A model generated the notes under the pieces. It had not been told where the DNA came from, ran no database searches, and was given only the letters and a program-made list of their open reading frames with translations. A stretch of 64,000 nucleotides of DNA. Source: an uncultured Methanobrevibacter sp. (GTDB lineage Archaea; Methanobacteriota; Methanobacteria; Methanobacteriales; Methanobacteriaceae). The position numbers and the translations under genes were made by a program. Shown here piece after piece: positions 1 to 11,700 of the stretch. The stretch covers positions 1 to 64,000 of the forward strand of contig NZ_CALGFC010000003.1 of the NCBI RefSeq assembly GCF_937881195.1, in the 5' to 3' direction. Within the stretch, counting starts at the first letter, position 1, and each line of letters opens with the position of its first letter.

Positions 1-2453
1 GTAATAAAGCAACAGTAAGGTATAATAATGTTTCTTATGGTAAAGGTCATGGAATTGTAATTAAAGGAAATAACGGAATATTAGAATATAATAAAATTGA
101 TAATAATCATAAAAATGGCCTTATACTTCAGGGCAGTAAGTTTAAAATAAATAATAATACTGTATCATATAATAAGGCTCGTGGATTATCCTTTGAGGGC
201 AATAGTGATAATATAACAAATAATCGTTTTTATTTTAATGGTTATAATGGTTTAAGAATTATTGGAAATAAAAACAAAATAAAAGATAATATTTTACTTA
301 ATAATTCCAAAAAAGGCAATTACTCGGCTATAGCTATTAAAGGGAATAATAATTACTTTACAAAAAATAAAATACAAAATAACCGTTTCCGTGGATTATA
401 TGTTGAAGGAAAAAGCAACAATATCACCCATCAAGTTTTAAAAAATAATTGGAAATCACAATTATTAATCAATGGAATAAACAATATTGCCTATAATCAA
501 ACAATCACACAAGGCCATACGTCTGGCTTATATATAGTAGGAGATTATAATAAAGCATTTAAGCTTAGAATTAGTAATAATAGAGCTAATGGAATCATAA
601 TAAAAGGAAATTATAACAGGTTAAATAGAACATTAGTGTTTAAAAACAAAAATGGTGTTTATGTCAATGGAATAAAGAATATTTTAATACAAAATACCAT
701 AAAAAAGAATAATATAGGGATATATCAAAAAAACGGTGAGGATAATCGTTATAATTATAATTACATTGTTAATGAAAAATATAATTTTTATCGGTTAAAG
801 GGTTCTTTTAATGCTGAGTATAATTGGTGGGGTAAAAATAGTGTATATAATGTTAAAAATGCGAAAATAAGTAAATATGTAGTAGCAAGATTAATAGCTC
901 CTGATGTTTTAAAGCTTAAAAAAACATATAGAATTAGTGTTAGATTCAGGGATAATAAAAACAAGAAATTAAAACGCAGTATTCCTTCTTTAAAAGTTTT
1001 CTTTACCTTTGATGGGGAGTATAAACCTTATTATTATAATGTAACTAAAAACATTGCACACGGAAAAATAAGAGTAAAACAGTATGGTTTTTACACTTTA
1101 AAAGCAAAAATTGACGAACAAAATTTATATAAATATTATATAGGTGATTCGAAAGGCCGATTATATGATTTAAGCCTTTATATAAAGAAATTGTTTAAAA
1201 AAGAAGGGATTAATGCTAATAACGCTCTTATTTCTCAGACAACTAATTCTGTTTTAAAAAGTATAAAAAAATCTAAAGGAAATTCAAATTCTGCTAAATC
1301 ATATGATGATTTTCTTAGTTCTCTTTTTATTAAGGGATCTATTTTAAATTTATTCATTTTTGAATATCTTTTAAAAGGTTTACCTCTTGATCAGAAGATT
1401 GGGATTTATAGCTTTGGAAAAATTATGGATGCTTTATATCACTCTAAAGGTAATATTTGGAAGATGATTGATTATACTTATCTTACTATACCTGGTTATA
1501 AAGCTTTAGATAACTTTTATATTGGAGGTGTTCCAGTAGGTCAATATATTAAGGATTTTTTAGAGGTGTTTTTTTGTATTGATCAAAATGGAAATATGAG
1601 TATTGGAGGATTTATATTTAATGGAGTATCACTATTATTAACAATTCTAACAGGAGGAATAAGTTTTGGTATAACATCTTCCATACGTACAAAAGGAATA
1701 GCATTCTTAACCTCAACAGGACTTATGCCAAAAATTTTAAGATATGGGTCTATACTAAAAAACATTGCTCAAAAGTTTATGCCTAATTGGATGATTCAAA
1801 TGTCTTTACCAGCTATAAAGGATTTTAGTATGGATTTTGTTAAGCTTATTGGTGGTAATCCTGCTTCTTTATCTGTTAGAATTCTTAAATCTTCTCGATT
1901 CAATATTTTAAATCGATTAGGTGAAAATATTGAGATTTATAGCGCTGCTTTTAGAATGGCTAATGAAGGTTTTCCTGCTATTTTACAAACTACTAATTCA
2001 TACTTAAAAAAGATTTTCACAGAGAATGCTGCTAAATTTAGTTTTCAAAATCTAATGAAAAAGGCCACTACTTATTTTGGTATTCGTTTAGATTATAATT
2101 CTATTTCTAAAGCTATTAATAATGGTCCCTCTAATATTCAAAATGCCTTTACAGTAGCTAATATTGAATCAAAGAAAGTATTATCAAATGCTAAAAATAA
2201 AGCTTTAAGTGCAGTGAAAAAAGCTGTTACTATTGTGAAAAATACCGTTAAAGCCAAAGCGGATTTTATTAAGGTATCAGCTCAAAAAGCTTATAGTGGA
2301 ACTAAAACATTTTTGACAAATACTTTCAATGGTTTAAAGAAAGGTGTTGTGGATATTGGAAATAAGATTTATAATGGTTTAAAAAGTGGTTATAATGCAG
2401 GTAAAAACGTATTAACTAATTTTTATAATAAAATAAGAAATTTTAAATTGTAA
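1..2453 (+). CDS. Adhesin-like protein, right-handed beta-helix (5' partial)
   Basis: The reading frame is open from base 3, so the gene begins before the window; 816 residues are visible. The first ~270 residues are short Asn/Gly-rich coils of the PbH1/NosD type ('NNTVSYN', 'GNNNYFTKN', 'KGNYNRLNR'), ending in the 'NWWG' motif that commonly closes the helix in Methanobrevibacter adhesin-like proteins. The C-terminal half is different: no bacterial Ig-like repeats or cell-wall anchor are seen, but a hydrophobic stretch (around bases 1600-1700, 'LLLTILTGGISFG') followed by a Lys/Ala-rich amphipathic tail to the stop. The tail resembles the small protein at 4283-4591 ('DIGNKIYN' versus 'DLGNKFND'). 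It is probably exported and surface exposed. A role as carrier of an effector-like C-terminus is inference only. Confidence 0.8.
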   Translation, partial: NKATVRYNNVSYGKGHGIVIKGNNGILEYNKIDNNHKNGLILQGSKFKINNNTVSYNKARGLSFEGNSDNITNNRFYFNGYNGLRIIGNKNKIKDNILLNNSKKGNYSAIAIKGNNNYFTKNKIQNNRFRGLYVEGKSNNITHQVLKNNWKSQLLINGINNIAYNQTITQGHTSGLYIVGDYNKAFKLRISNNRANGIIIKGNYNRLNRTLVFKNKNGVYVNGIKNILIQNTIKKNNIGIYQKNGEDNRYNYNYIVNEKYNFYRLKGSFNAEYNWWGKNSVYNVKNAKISKYVVARLIAPDVLKLKKTYRISVRFRDNKNKKLKRSIPSLKVFFTFDGEYKPYYYNVTKNIAHGKIRVKQYGFYTLKAKIDEQNLYKYYIGDSKGRLYDLSLYIKKLFKKEGINANNALISQTTNSVLKSIKKSKGNSNSAKSYDDFLSSLFIKGSILNLFIFEYLLKGLPLDQKIGIYSFGKIMDALYHSKGNIWKMIDYTYLTIPGYKALDNFYIGGVPVGQYIKDFLEVFFCIDQNGNMSIGGFIFNGVSLLLTILTGGISFGITSSIRTKGIAFLTSTGLMPKILRYGSILKNIAQKFMPNWMIQMSLPAIKDFSMDFVKLIGGNPASLSVRILKSSRFNILNRLGENIEIYSAAFRMANEGFPAILQTTNSYLKKIFTENAAKFSFQNLMKKATTYFGIRLDYNSISKAINNGPSNIQNAFTVANIESKKVLSNAKNKALSAVKKAVTIVKNTVKAKADFIKVSAQKAYSGTKTFLTNTFNGLKKGVVDIGNKIYNGLKSGYNAGKNVLTNFYNKIRNFKL

Positions 2454-2478
2454 AAAAAGATAAAAAGGATGTTCATCA

Positions 2479-3225
2479 ATGGCTTTAATAAAATATGACA
2501 TGGAAAAAGAAATGGAAAGAGAAAAAGAGAGGGTTTCAAAGATATTGGAGAAGTTTCCAGAAGTTGGAGGATTAGAAAATATTTTGAATCAAACCTTAGA
2601 TTTATATAATTTGAAAACTTTTCAATTTTACGTAAAAAATGCAAGGGATGTTATTAATAATTTGGATAAACTTCATAAAAATAGTTTGGATCCTAATTTT
2701 TTAAAAAAAGAGTTTCCTTTATTTAATTATGCTACAATTCTTAAAAGATCTAAGATTAAGATTATATATGTTCCATCATTATGGAGTGATACAATATTAT
2801 TTGAACATTTTTGGGTGTTTTTTAGTTTTTGCAGTTATATAATATCATTAGAAAAAAATGTTGATATTAGTGAAGACTTTTCTTTAACTGAGAGAGTTAT
2901 GGATTTAGGTTATGATTTTGATAAAAACATAGATTTCAACCCTATTGATGAGGACTTTTTTAAAAAACTAAAATCAATTAAATGGAATAAAAAAGCAGAA
3001 AAGCTATTTGAGAAGATATATTCAATACATACTGATATGATAGATTACATTGCTATTAATCCATTTTCCTTAATAAACCTTGCATCAACTTCTTCTAATC
3101 GTTTTATTTTGACTTTTTTGGTTGCTTGTTCTGCTGTTAATAATGATAGTGATTGTATGATGATTGAAGATGTTATTATGGGTTTTAAGACTTTTTATAA
3201 GTTTTTTAATATAAATATAGAGTAA
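2479..3225 (+). CDS. Hypothetical protein, 248 aa, first copy of a duplicated family
   Basis: I do not recognise the family. The protein has no signal peptide. Its N-terminus is charged and helical ('ERVSKILEKFPEVGGLENIL') and the C-terminal half carries 'SIKWNKKAEKLFEKI' and 'ACSAVNND'. Both ends recur in the broken paralogue at 4602-5369 ('DIKWNKNAKKLFKKI', 'GCSAVNNN'). It starts 25 bp after the adhesin stop and is followed 27 bp later by a small membrane protein, so it probably forms one transcript with them. Position directly behind a large surface protein with an unusual C-terminus would fit an immunity or accessory role, but nothing in the sequence proves it. Confidence 0.7.
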   Translation: MALIKYDMEKEMEREKERVSKILEKFPEVGGLENILNQTLDLYNLKTFQFYVKNARDVINNLDKLHKNSLDPNFLKKEFPLFNYATILKRSKIKIIYVPSLWSDTILFEHFWVFFSFCSYIISLEKNVDISEDFSLTERVMDLGYDFDKNIDFNPIDEDFFKKLKSIKWNKKAEKLFEKIYSIHTDMIDYIAINPFSLINLASTSSNRFILTFLVACSAVNNDSDCMMIEDVIMGFKTFYKFFNINIE

Positions 3226-3252
3226 AAGTTTTAACTAGTTTGGTGTTTTATT

Positions 3253-3453
3253 ATGAAGTTGGGTAAAAATTTAGCTATTTTTTGTTCTGTGATTTTCTTT
3301 TTTGTTCTATCATTTATCGTTATAGCTATTGTTATTAACTTGTTTCCAGATTTCAGTTTTTCTGAAAATCCTATTATGAGATTGATTGGTTTAGTAGTGT
3401 TAGTGTATATTACAAAAAGGTTTTATATTTATTTAAAAGCAGAAGAAAGTTAA
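3253..3453 (+). CDS. Small membrane protein, 66 aa
   Basis: Two hydrophobic segments (about residues 8-30 and 43-56) with a short loop containing 'LFPDFSFSENPIMRLI'. The 103-aa protein at 5401-5712 is a clear paralogue ('FFPNFSFSNNEILRII'), so this gene belongs to the same duplicated module as its 5' neighbour. A ribosome site (TTGGTG) precedes the ATG. Likely a membrane partner of the preceding 248-aa protein; function unknown. Confidence 0.65.
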   Translation: MKLGKNLAIFCSVIFFFVLSFIVIAIVINLFPDFSFSENPIMRLIGLVVLVYITKRFYIYLKAEES

Positions 3454-3583
3454 TAATTTATTATTCCTTTTTTTATGGATAGATATATCTTGAATTGGAG
3501 ATCTTATTAATATTTTAGATTGGGTGGTTATAAAATTGTTTATTTTTACCATTCCTTAAAAAAGAGGTAAAGGGGTTTTTTTT

Positions 3584-4093
3584 ATGAATAAGAAGTCTAT
3601 TAGTATTCTAATATTAGTTGTTTTAATTGTTGGAGGGGTTTATCTTTTATCTGATAGTTTTATTAGTAATAACCGTCTTTTAGGAGTTTCTCATTTTAAT
3701 AATAGTGATATTTCTTTTGATTATCCTAGTATTTGGATTGAAGATAAAAATACTAATTTTAATTTAACATTTCGTAGTTTGTTTTATACTATGAATTTAG
3801 ATATTTATGATATTTCAAATACCTCTTTTGAAAAATCAATTGATGGTTTTTTACAGGATAATTCTAATTTTGAGGTAAAATATAAGGTTTTAAAAATAAA
3901 TGAAACCATGGTTGATGGTCAAAAAGCTTATGATATAAGTTCTAATATTACTAAAAATGGAAAACAACTTTATCAGAGAGATTTAATCTTTGAAAGTAAC
4001 AATAAAATGTATATTATTGGATTTTTAACTAATGATTTTAATATAATAAATAATGACTTCAACTTTGTTAAAAATAGTATCCATTTTAAATAA
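3584..4093 (+). CDS. Membrane-anchored extracytoplasmic protein, 169 aa (PsbP-like)
   Basis: One N-terminal hydrophobic segment (residues 6-24, signal anchor) followed by a ~140-residue polar domain with the pattern 'ISFDYPSIW ... DGQKAYDIS ... RDLIFESNNKMYIIGF'. This is typical of the PsbP-like/DUF4367-type small extracytoplasmic domains that are common in methanogen surface proteomes. An AGAGGT-type ribosome site lies upstream. It sits between the two copies of the duplicated module and has no duplicate itself. Substrate and partner are unknown. Confidence 0.65.
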   Translation: MNKKSISILILVVLIVGGVYLLSDSFISNNRLLGVSHFNNSDISFDYPSIWIEDKNTNFNLTFRSLFYTMNLDIYDISNTSFEKSIDGFLQDNSNFEVKYKVLKINETMVDGQKAYDISSNITKNGKQLYQRDLIFESNNKMYIIGFLTNDFNIINNDFNFVKNSIHFK

Positions 4094-4282
4094 TTTGAGG
4101 CCATAATTAAATCAAAAAACTGAACAAGATAAAAAAAACCAATACTTTAAATTTTATTTCTTCATTTTCATATCAAATTCATAAATAGGGACTTAGAATT
4201 AAATTATAATCTCTATATTAAGGGATTTAAGAATGAATAATTTGTAAAATTCATGCTAAAAATTATTTATGGAGAAATTTTT

Positions 4283-4591
4283 ATGGAGGAATATTTAAAG
4301 AATCGTGTTGAGAAAAAAAGGGATGGTGTGAAGAAATTATCTTCTAAAATATTGTCTGATTATCAAGTTGATGGTTTAGAGGATATTTTCAAGTATGCTA
4401 AAAAAGTGAGTATAGAATTAGCTAAAAAGGCTGTTAATTATTATAATACTATTAAATCCTTACCTAGTAAAGCAGGTAATTATTTAAATGATCTTGGAAA
4501 TAAATTTAATGATAATGTCTTGAAACCAACAGAAAATTTTCTAAAGAAGGGATATTCTACTCTTAAAAAGTATTTACCCTTTTTACCGTAA
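4283..4591 (+). CDS. Small Lys-rich protein, 102 aa, chimera of module N-terminus and adhesin-like tail
   Basis: I chose the ATG at 4283 because GGAG lies just upstream; an in-frame ATG at 4253 has no ribosome site. Residues 1-45 share the N-terminal module of its neighbours ('KLSSKILSDYQVDGLEDIF' versus 'ERVSKILEKFPEVGGLENIL'). The remainder is Lys-rich and amphipathic ('DLGNKFND', 'KKYLPFLP'), resembling the adhesin C-terminus at 2250-2453. No domain is recognised. It lies 10 bp before the broken gene at 4602 and is presumably co-transcribed with it. It may be an orphan module end left by recombination. Confidence 0.55.
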   Translation: MEEYLKNRVEKKRDGVKKLSSKILSDYQVDGLEDIFKYAKKVSIELAKKAVNYYNTIKSLPSKAGNYLNDLGNKFNDNVLKPTENFLKKGYSTLKKYLPFLP

Positions 4592-4601
4592 TAAGGAGCA
4601 T

Positions 4602-5369
4602 ATGATAATGAGTGTTGAAAAAAAGAGAATGAAAATAAAAAATTCATCAAAAAAAATTTTAATGGAATATCCAAATCTAAAAGGATTAAATAATGTTTTT
4701 GAATACATATGGAATTTATCAAATAATAAAAACTTTAAAGTTCTCATTAAAAGCACTGGAAAATTTAAAAAAAAATTTGCTGATTCTAATTATTATATTT
4801 TATGGGCTTCAGATAAATTTATTGAGGAAATACCTCAAATTGGATACTCTAAAGAAGTTTTGTTTCCAAGCAAATTTTATTATATTTTACCTTGAAAAAT
4901 TAAAGGAACAATAGGGGTTGATGATTATGCATCTTTAAATCAGATAGTTTTCACAATCCTTGATTTTAACAATGAAGAAACTAGCCTTTCGAATGTTTTT
5001 GTTTTGTCTCATAAAATCATGATGCTTTTATATAATTTTGATAGGAATACCTATTTTGAAAATCCTAATAAAGAATATTTCATGAAACTTAAAGACATAA
5101 AATGGAATAAAAATGCAAAAAAACTCTTTAAAAAAATTGATAAAATTAAATCAGCATTCCAAAGGACTTGCTCTGGGGAAATTTTTGATGAGAATCCCGA
5201 TGATGGTTATCCTTTTTCTAGTGGGTTTGATGCTGATGTTTGGCGCTGTTGGATTTTTTTGGCTGGCTGTAGTGCTGTTAATAACAATCGAGATACAATA
5301 ATTGCTGAGGATGTTGTTTGTGCTTGTAGAACTTATTTTAAACTTTTAGCTACTCTGGGCAATGATTAA
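4602..5369 (+). pseudogene. Second copy of the 248-aa family, interrupted by one in-frame TGA
   Basis: The frame opened at 4602 (AGGAG ribosome site) runs to a TGA at 4893-4895 and continues in the same frame, without another stop, to 5369. Read through, it encodes ~255 residues matching the intact 248-aa protein end to end: N-terminal 'SKKILMEYPNLKGLNNVF', then after the TGA 'KIKG...', and C-terminal 'DIKWNKNAKKLFKKI' and 'GCSAVNNN'. The TGA aligns with an ordinary position between 'ILKR' and 'KIK' of the intact copy, so a nonsense mutation is the simplest reading. An in-frame ATG at 5004 could restart a 121-aa fragment. Confidence 0.75.
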
Positions 5370-5400
5370 AACAATAATATCTTTTTAGGGAAGTTTTTTT

Positions 5401-5712
5401 ATGAAAGTTGGTAAATTTACATCTGTTGTTTTGAGTGTTATTTTTTTCTTAGATATTATAATTATTTTTGCTTGGTTTAATACTGAATTTTTCCCAAACT
5501 TTAGTTTCTCAAATAATGAAATATTAAGAATAATTTTACTAATAATAGTTTTACTAATAACTAAAACTTTTTATTCATATCTACGCAATTTAAAAGGTGG
5601 AAAAAACCAAAATGATATTGAAGAATCTGATTTAACTAAAAAAATACTAATGACCTTTACTATTGGATTTTTCATTTCAATATTTGGAATATTCATAATC
5701 ATGAACATGTAA
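5401..5712 (+). CDS. Small membrane protein, 103 aa, paralogue of the 66-aa protein
   Basis: Three hydrophobic segments (about residues 8-27, 40-57 and 82-101). The first 65 residues align with the protein at 3253-3453 ('MKVGKFTSVVLSVIFF' versus 'MKLGKNLAIFCSVIFF'; 'FFPNFSFSNNEILRII' versus 'LFPDFSFSENPIMRLI'). It extends by an acidic linker and a third membrane span. It closes the second copy of the duplicated module, 31 bp after the broken gene. Function unknown. Confidence 0.65.
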   Translation: MKVGKFTSVVLSVIFFLDIIIIFAWFNTEFFPNFSFSNNEILRIILLIIVLLITKTFYSYLRNLKGGKNQNDIEESDLTKKILMTFTIGFFISIFGIFIIMNM

Positions 5713-5793
5713 AGTTATGATAACTATTTTATAATTAACTTTATTCTTCTTTTTTTTACTGTATTAAATTTCCATTGAATAAATTTTAAGCTG

Positions 5794-8700
5794 TTAATTT
5801 ACTTTCATTTCGATTTTGCCATCGAAATTATTGATAATTTGTTTAGAAATCATGTAATCAATAATTTCATTAATTTTTTGGGATGTTTTTCTTGAAGTAG
5901 ACTTAAATCCAAAATTTCTAGAAACTTTTTTTATTAACTCTTTTTGATCAATTGGGCTGATATAGTTTAATACAAGTTTTATATTTTCTTCAATTTCCTC
6001 ATTTGATATTAAATCAATATTTGGATTTTTCCTTTTCCTAACATTAGTTTTGTTCCAATTTATTGGGAATAAAAAATCGTCTATAATTAATATTGAATTA
6101 TCCTCTTCAGCTATTGATATTGATTTATTAATATGTTTCTTAAATTTTGGGCCTGCTCTTTTAAGATTACAACTTTCTTTTATTCTAGAAGTAAATTCAC
6201 TTATATGTATAGGTCCTTCAATAGATACAACACTATCAACAATATTCAAAAGTTTTTTTTCTGATAAATTATAAAATTCTTCTGATTTACTAACTGGTAT
6301 ATCTCTAGCAAATTCATAATCAATAATTGAGTTAGAAATTTTGTTTTTATCAGTACTTCTTGTCAAATCTCTTTCTTTAAGTTTATTTTTTTCTTTAGCC
6401 CTTTCTTTCTCAATTTTTACATAATCCTCATTTAAATCTTCTATAATATTTTCTAGATTATCATTGTTTTTTATGTTAAAAATATCCTCAAAATTATCAT
6501 TATAATTTTCATTATTATAATTTTTATTAATATTATCAGAAGGATCATTGTATTCTTCAAAAGGAATGGTTCTATCTATGACAAAAACCTTTTTTGGAGC
6601 TGTAGGGTTTTCAATTTCTCTTAAAGAATTATTTATATATTTAACTTCATTTTTAATTTCATTTATAGATTCAGAAACAGAACGCATTCTTTCTTTAATG
6701 TTTTGAGGCTGGTTATTTCTTCCCCTATTTTTCTTATAATTGAAACTATTTCTTCTAAGAGGATTATCAATGTTAGATATTCCTTCATATATGTTTAATC
6801 CATCAAAATTATTATCTGAATACTCATTATCTTCTTTAAGATAATTATCCGAATATTCCTCATCTTCTTTAAGATTATTAGCTGAGTACTCATTATCTTC
6901 TTCATTTTCAGAAATATTTTGGGATTTATCCATATTAATGTCATTATTTAAATCAATAATAATATCTTCATTAAGTTTATCATTAATGTTTCTATTAAAA
7001 TCGTTTTTAGCTTTATCAACATCATTATTTAGATTATTAGAATTATCATTAGATAAATTATTAGGAATATTATTAGGAATATTATTAGGAGTATTATTAG
7101 GAATATCGATTGAGATATCTTTAGAGAAGTTTTCATTTGAATTTTCTAAATTATTTTCCCCATCTTTATTTTTATTATCACAATTATTCTCATCATTAAT
7201 ATTAGTATTATTATTATTATTTTTATTATTATTAATATTATTATTAGTATTATTATTAGTATTATTATTTTTATCAATAATTCTATTTTTATTATCTAAA
7301 CTATTTTTGACATAATCATCTTCAACAGAATTATCGGAATATTCATCATCTTGAATATTATTTGAATAATTAGAAATTTGATTTAAAGCTTTATTTATCT
7401 CTTTTTCAAGTTCATCATCATTATAATCAGAATTAAAATTTTTTTCTGTATTTGAATTATTTTCATTATTTAAATCAATATTCGATTCGTTATTATCCTT
7501 TTTATGGTTATTATTAACTTTATCGGAGCTATTATCACTTTTATCATTGATTTCATCAATTAAATGTGATCTGAATCTAATTTTTGATTTTTTATTAGTA
7601 TTTTCTTTATTTATAGAATTTTTTGAGGGATTATAATCTTCTTTATTAGAATGATTTAATTCAGTAACTATTTCTTTTTTAATTTTATTATTGTTATTTT
7701 GATTATTGGTGTTAATTTTATCTTCATTAATAACTTTAGATCTAATATCACCCATTTCTATTTCAATAACATTATTATTATTATCATAATTATAATTATT
7801 GTCATCTTCATTATCATAATTATTATCAATATTATTACTATTACTATTACTATTATTAGTATTATTAGCAGGATTATTATTACTATTACTATTATTAGTA
7901 TTATTAGCAGGATTATTATTACTATTACTATTATTAGTATTATTAGCAGGATTATTATTACTATTATTATCAGTACTATTATTAGTACTATTATTAGTAT
8001 TATTGTTAGTATTATTGTTAGTATTATTGTTAGTATTATTATTCTTTAAATCAGAAATAATATTTATATTTTCAATATCAGAATCATTTAAATCATTTTC
8101 AATTTGGCCTTTGATTTCTTTTTCATTTTCCATTTCAATATGATTTTCAAGTTCTTCATTGCTAAAATCGTTATTATTTAAGGAATCTTCTTGATTTAGT
8201 ATATTATCTTGTTCAGTTTTGGAACTGTCATGTTGATTTATTTCACTTTCTTGTTGGCTTATTTCAATTTTTTGTTTCTTTATTTCACTAGTTTCTTCAT
8301 TAATTAAGTTATCTTGTTCATTTTCAGTGTTTTCTTCACCAATAGGATTTACAATTTTAAGATTATCATCTTTAGAAGGAATTTTTTGGATTTTCATTGA
8401 CTTTAATTCATCAATGAGTGATTTAGCTTTAATTTCTTCAATTGCAGATAATAACTTATTTCTAGTTAAATCTCTATTCCTATACCAATCAGTTGACCAA
8501 AGGTGATATAAATTCCATCCTAAGCCGTTTAGTATTTGTTCTCTTAGCCTATCTCTATCTCTAGCTACTTTTGATGATGAATAAATTTTTCCATCACATT
8601 CAATTCCTACAATATATTTCCCAGGATTATGCTCATCAACAATAGCTAAATCAACTCTAAAACCAGCACAGCCAACTTTTTTATCTACAGTGTATCCATT

Positions 8701-11700
8701 ATTTTTTAAAAATGTATAAACTGCATCTTCAAAAGGTTCATCACTTTCAAAGTTGTTGATAACCTTTCCTTGAGATATATTTTCAGCATATTCTAAAAAT
8801 TCTTTCAAAGCTTTTACACCAAATGGAGGATTAGCAGTTAAATGAATATTATGGGCTTTAAAATTAGAAAATACTACACATTTTTCTCTAGCTCTGGTTA
8901 TGAGAACATTTAATCTTCTTTCTCCACCATCTTGATTTAATGGACCAAAGTTAAGGGACATTTTTCTATTTTGATCAAACCCATAACCAACACTAATCAA
9001 AATAACATCTCTTTCATCTCCCTGAATGGTTTCAAGGTTTTTAACAAAAAATCTCTCTTCCATTTTATCAGAAAATAGAGGTTCTAATTCAGGATGTAAT
9101 TTTCTTTCGATTTCGAGTTCTTCTAAAATAGCATTCATTTGAGCTACAGAAAATGTTCCAACTCCTAGACTTTTTGTATCTCCATATTTATCAAAATGTT
9201 TAAATATTTCTTTTACTACAGCCCTTGCTTCAAGTGGATTTGCAGAAGATTTACCTCTTTCATAAACAGTATCTGGGTCATGCCTAAATTTTAATCCTAA
9301 TTCATTAGTATTGTGTGAAGGTGAAGGATAAACCAATAAATCATTATCATAAAATTCTTTATTTGAAACAGCAATTAATGACTCATGCCTACTCCTATAA
9401 TGCCATTTTAACATTTTAACAGGAAATGAAAGTTTACATAAGTGGAGTATACTTTCCATATCTAATGCAGTAGCTACTTCTTCAATATCATCAATTCCAG
9501 TCATTTGATCAAAGAAAGAAGTAGGTGGTAGTTGTTGGGTATCTCCCATTACAACAGCTGTTTTGGCCCTCATAAAAGCACCAAGAGCATCTTCAGGTTT
9601 TACTTGGCTAGCTTCATCAAAAATAACAACATCAAATTGTAATTTAGGATTTGTAGGATCTAAATATTGGGCAATAGATAAGGGGCTCATCATAAAACAG
9701 GGCTTAATTTGTTTTATTATACCTCCTGATTTTTCAAGCAATGTTCTTACTGGTAGGTGACCTCTTTTTCTTGTGAATTCTCCTGCCAATGTTTTAGCTT
9801 CAGGATTTTCAGCTGCACCAAAAACTTTTGGAACTTTTTTATTTAGTTTTTGAAAGATTCTTCTTCTATTAAGTTCGATTATTTTTGCATCTAAATCTTT
9901 AAATTCTGAAATTTTATTTTGATGTAATTCACCAATAAATGTAGCTAAAGTTTCATTCTCTGCAAATACAATATTCAGTAAACTATCTGCAAAATTTCCA
10001 AGAACAAGAGGTTTAACATCCTCTTTTTTTATATTTCTCTTTTCAACAGTTTTTACAAACAAGTTAGCTGAAGTTGACATACATGCATTTTTTGTGTTTA
10101 AATATTGAGACCATAGATGTAAACTTGAAATTTGCCCTCTCCATAATTTTAATTGTTTTTCCCATTTATCAAAATGAACATCTTTTGTTTCTTTTTTAAA
10201 TATTAATTTACTTCTAGGATTTAATTTAGACTCCAATTTAGAAAGTTTATCAATAAATTTATCTCCTAAATCTAAATAATTTTTTATTTCGCTCTTTGAG
10301 TCGATTTCAAAAAATGAATTTGAAAGTAAATTTATTGTATTTTCATTGTATATTCCTTCTTTTAATAAATGATTGAATTGTCTCATAAAATTTGATGCTG
10401 ATTTTAAATCAGTTATAGATGCATCATAATGCCATAATTCACCAAAATATTCAGTTCCTAAATTATTAACATTATTTAATTCTTTTTTAAATTTCAAATG
10501 TTCTTTAACTGCTTTTAAATCTTTAAGTGCAATTTTATCATTAGGAACATCTTTTTTATATAAATATTTTAATTCTTCACGATGATTCTTTCCACCAAAG
10601 AATTTAAATCTTTTATTGGTCTCTTTTTCAAGATCCAATAGTAAATCCTCTAAATTTTCACTATATATATTGTCATTGAACTTATCCATAACTCTTGAAG
10701 TCATTTGGTAATTTTCTAATTTTTCAATAAGTTCATTAACTTTCCGAGGATTATTAATCCAACATTTATTTGTTAAAATAGCACTATCAATTAAACCAAT
10801 AGTCCTATCATCAAGGAGTTTTATTGATTCTAGTGATCTTTCATATTCTCTTAATGTATTAGCTGTTTTTATTCCAAAATTTTCATATAAATTTTCAGAT
10901 TCATAGGAAAAATCATTTAATGATTCTAAAGTATCATTAATAAGCATCTCAATTTCTCTTAAATCAGAGGGAAGTAAACTTTTAGGACTACATTTACTCC
11001 AAGGATTATTTTTAGATATAGTACTATGAAGTTCAGCTAAGTTTTCAAGATCAATAATCATATCATCCAAATCTTTAAGAGTAAACTCTTCTGGAGATTT
11101 AAACCTCACTAAAGGTAATATATTACTCAAATTAGATGCATTTTTTTTGTGAAAATGATCTTCAGCATATTCTTTCATGCCATATAATTCAAAGGGAGAC
11201 ATTTGAACATTATAAACTGGCTGGTGAATAATTTCAGCATAATCATCTAATTGATGTCTTAATTTTTCTAGTTTTCTAAGAATCTGATTAATGTTAATAT
11301 CATCCATAGCTCTAACATTTAGTGCTTTTTGAAGTTCTTTTAATAATTTTTTTCTCTTAGTTTTATGACTATGTAATTCAAGTACAAATTTACCAAGTCC
11401 AACATTATCTAATCTACTTTTAACAACTTCTAATGCAGCCATTTTTTCACTGACAAATAGAACACTTTTTCCAGAAGCTAAAAGTTCAGCTATAACATTT
11501 ACAATTGTTTGAGATTTCCCAGTTCCTGGTGGCCCTTCAACAACAAGATTTCTTCCAGATTTAACATCTTCAATTACTGCAATTTGTGATGAATCTGCAT
11601 CGAGAACTTGATACATGTCTTTATATAAAAGTTCTTTATCCACATCTTCCTCATTAAATGAGCTATCATGTTTGTTTTTAGTAGGATTGAATATAGATTC

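Noticed and set aside
4893..4895. Selenocysteine or other recoding at TGA
   Set aside because: The aligned residue in the intact paralogue is not cysteine, and no SECIS-like hairpin was seen nearby.
4693..4914. 73-codon frame overlapping the broken paralogue
   Set aside because: Out-of-frame shadow; the homologous frame is the one starting at 4602.
7699..8049. 116-codon plus-strand frame of Ile/Thr/Ser
   Set aside because: Antisense shadow of the Asn-rich tandem repeats in the helicase-nuclease gene.
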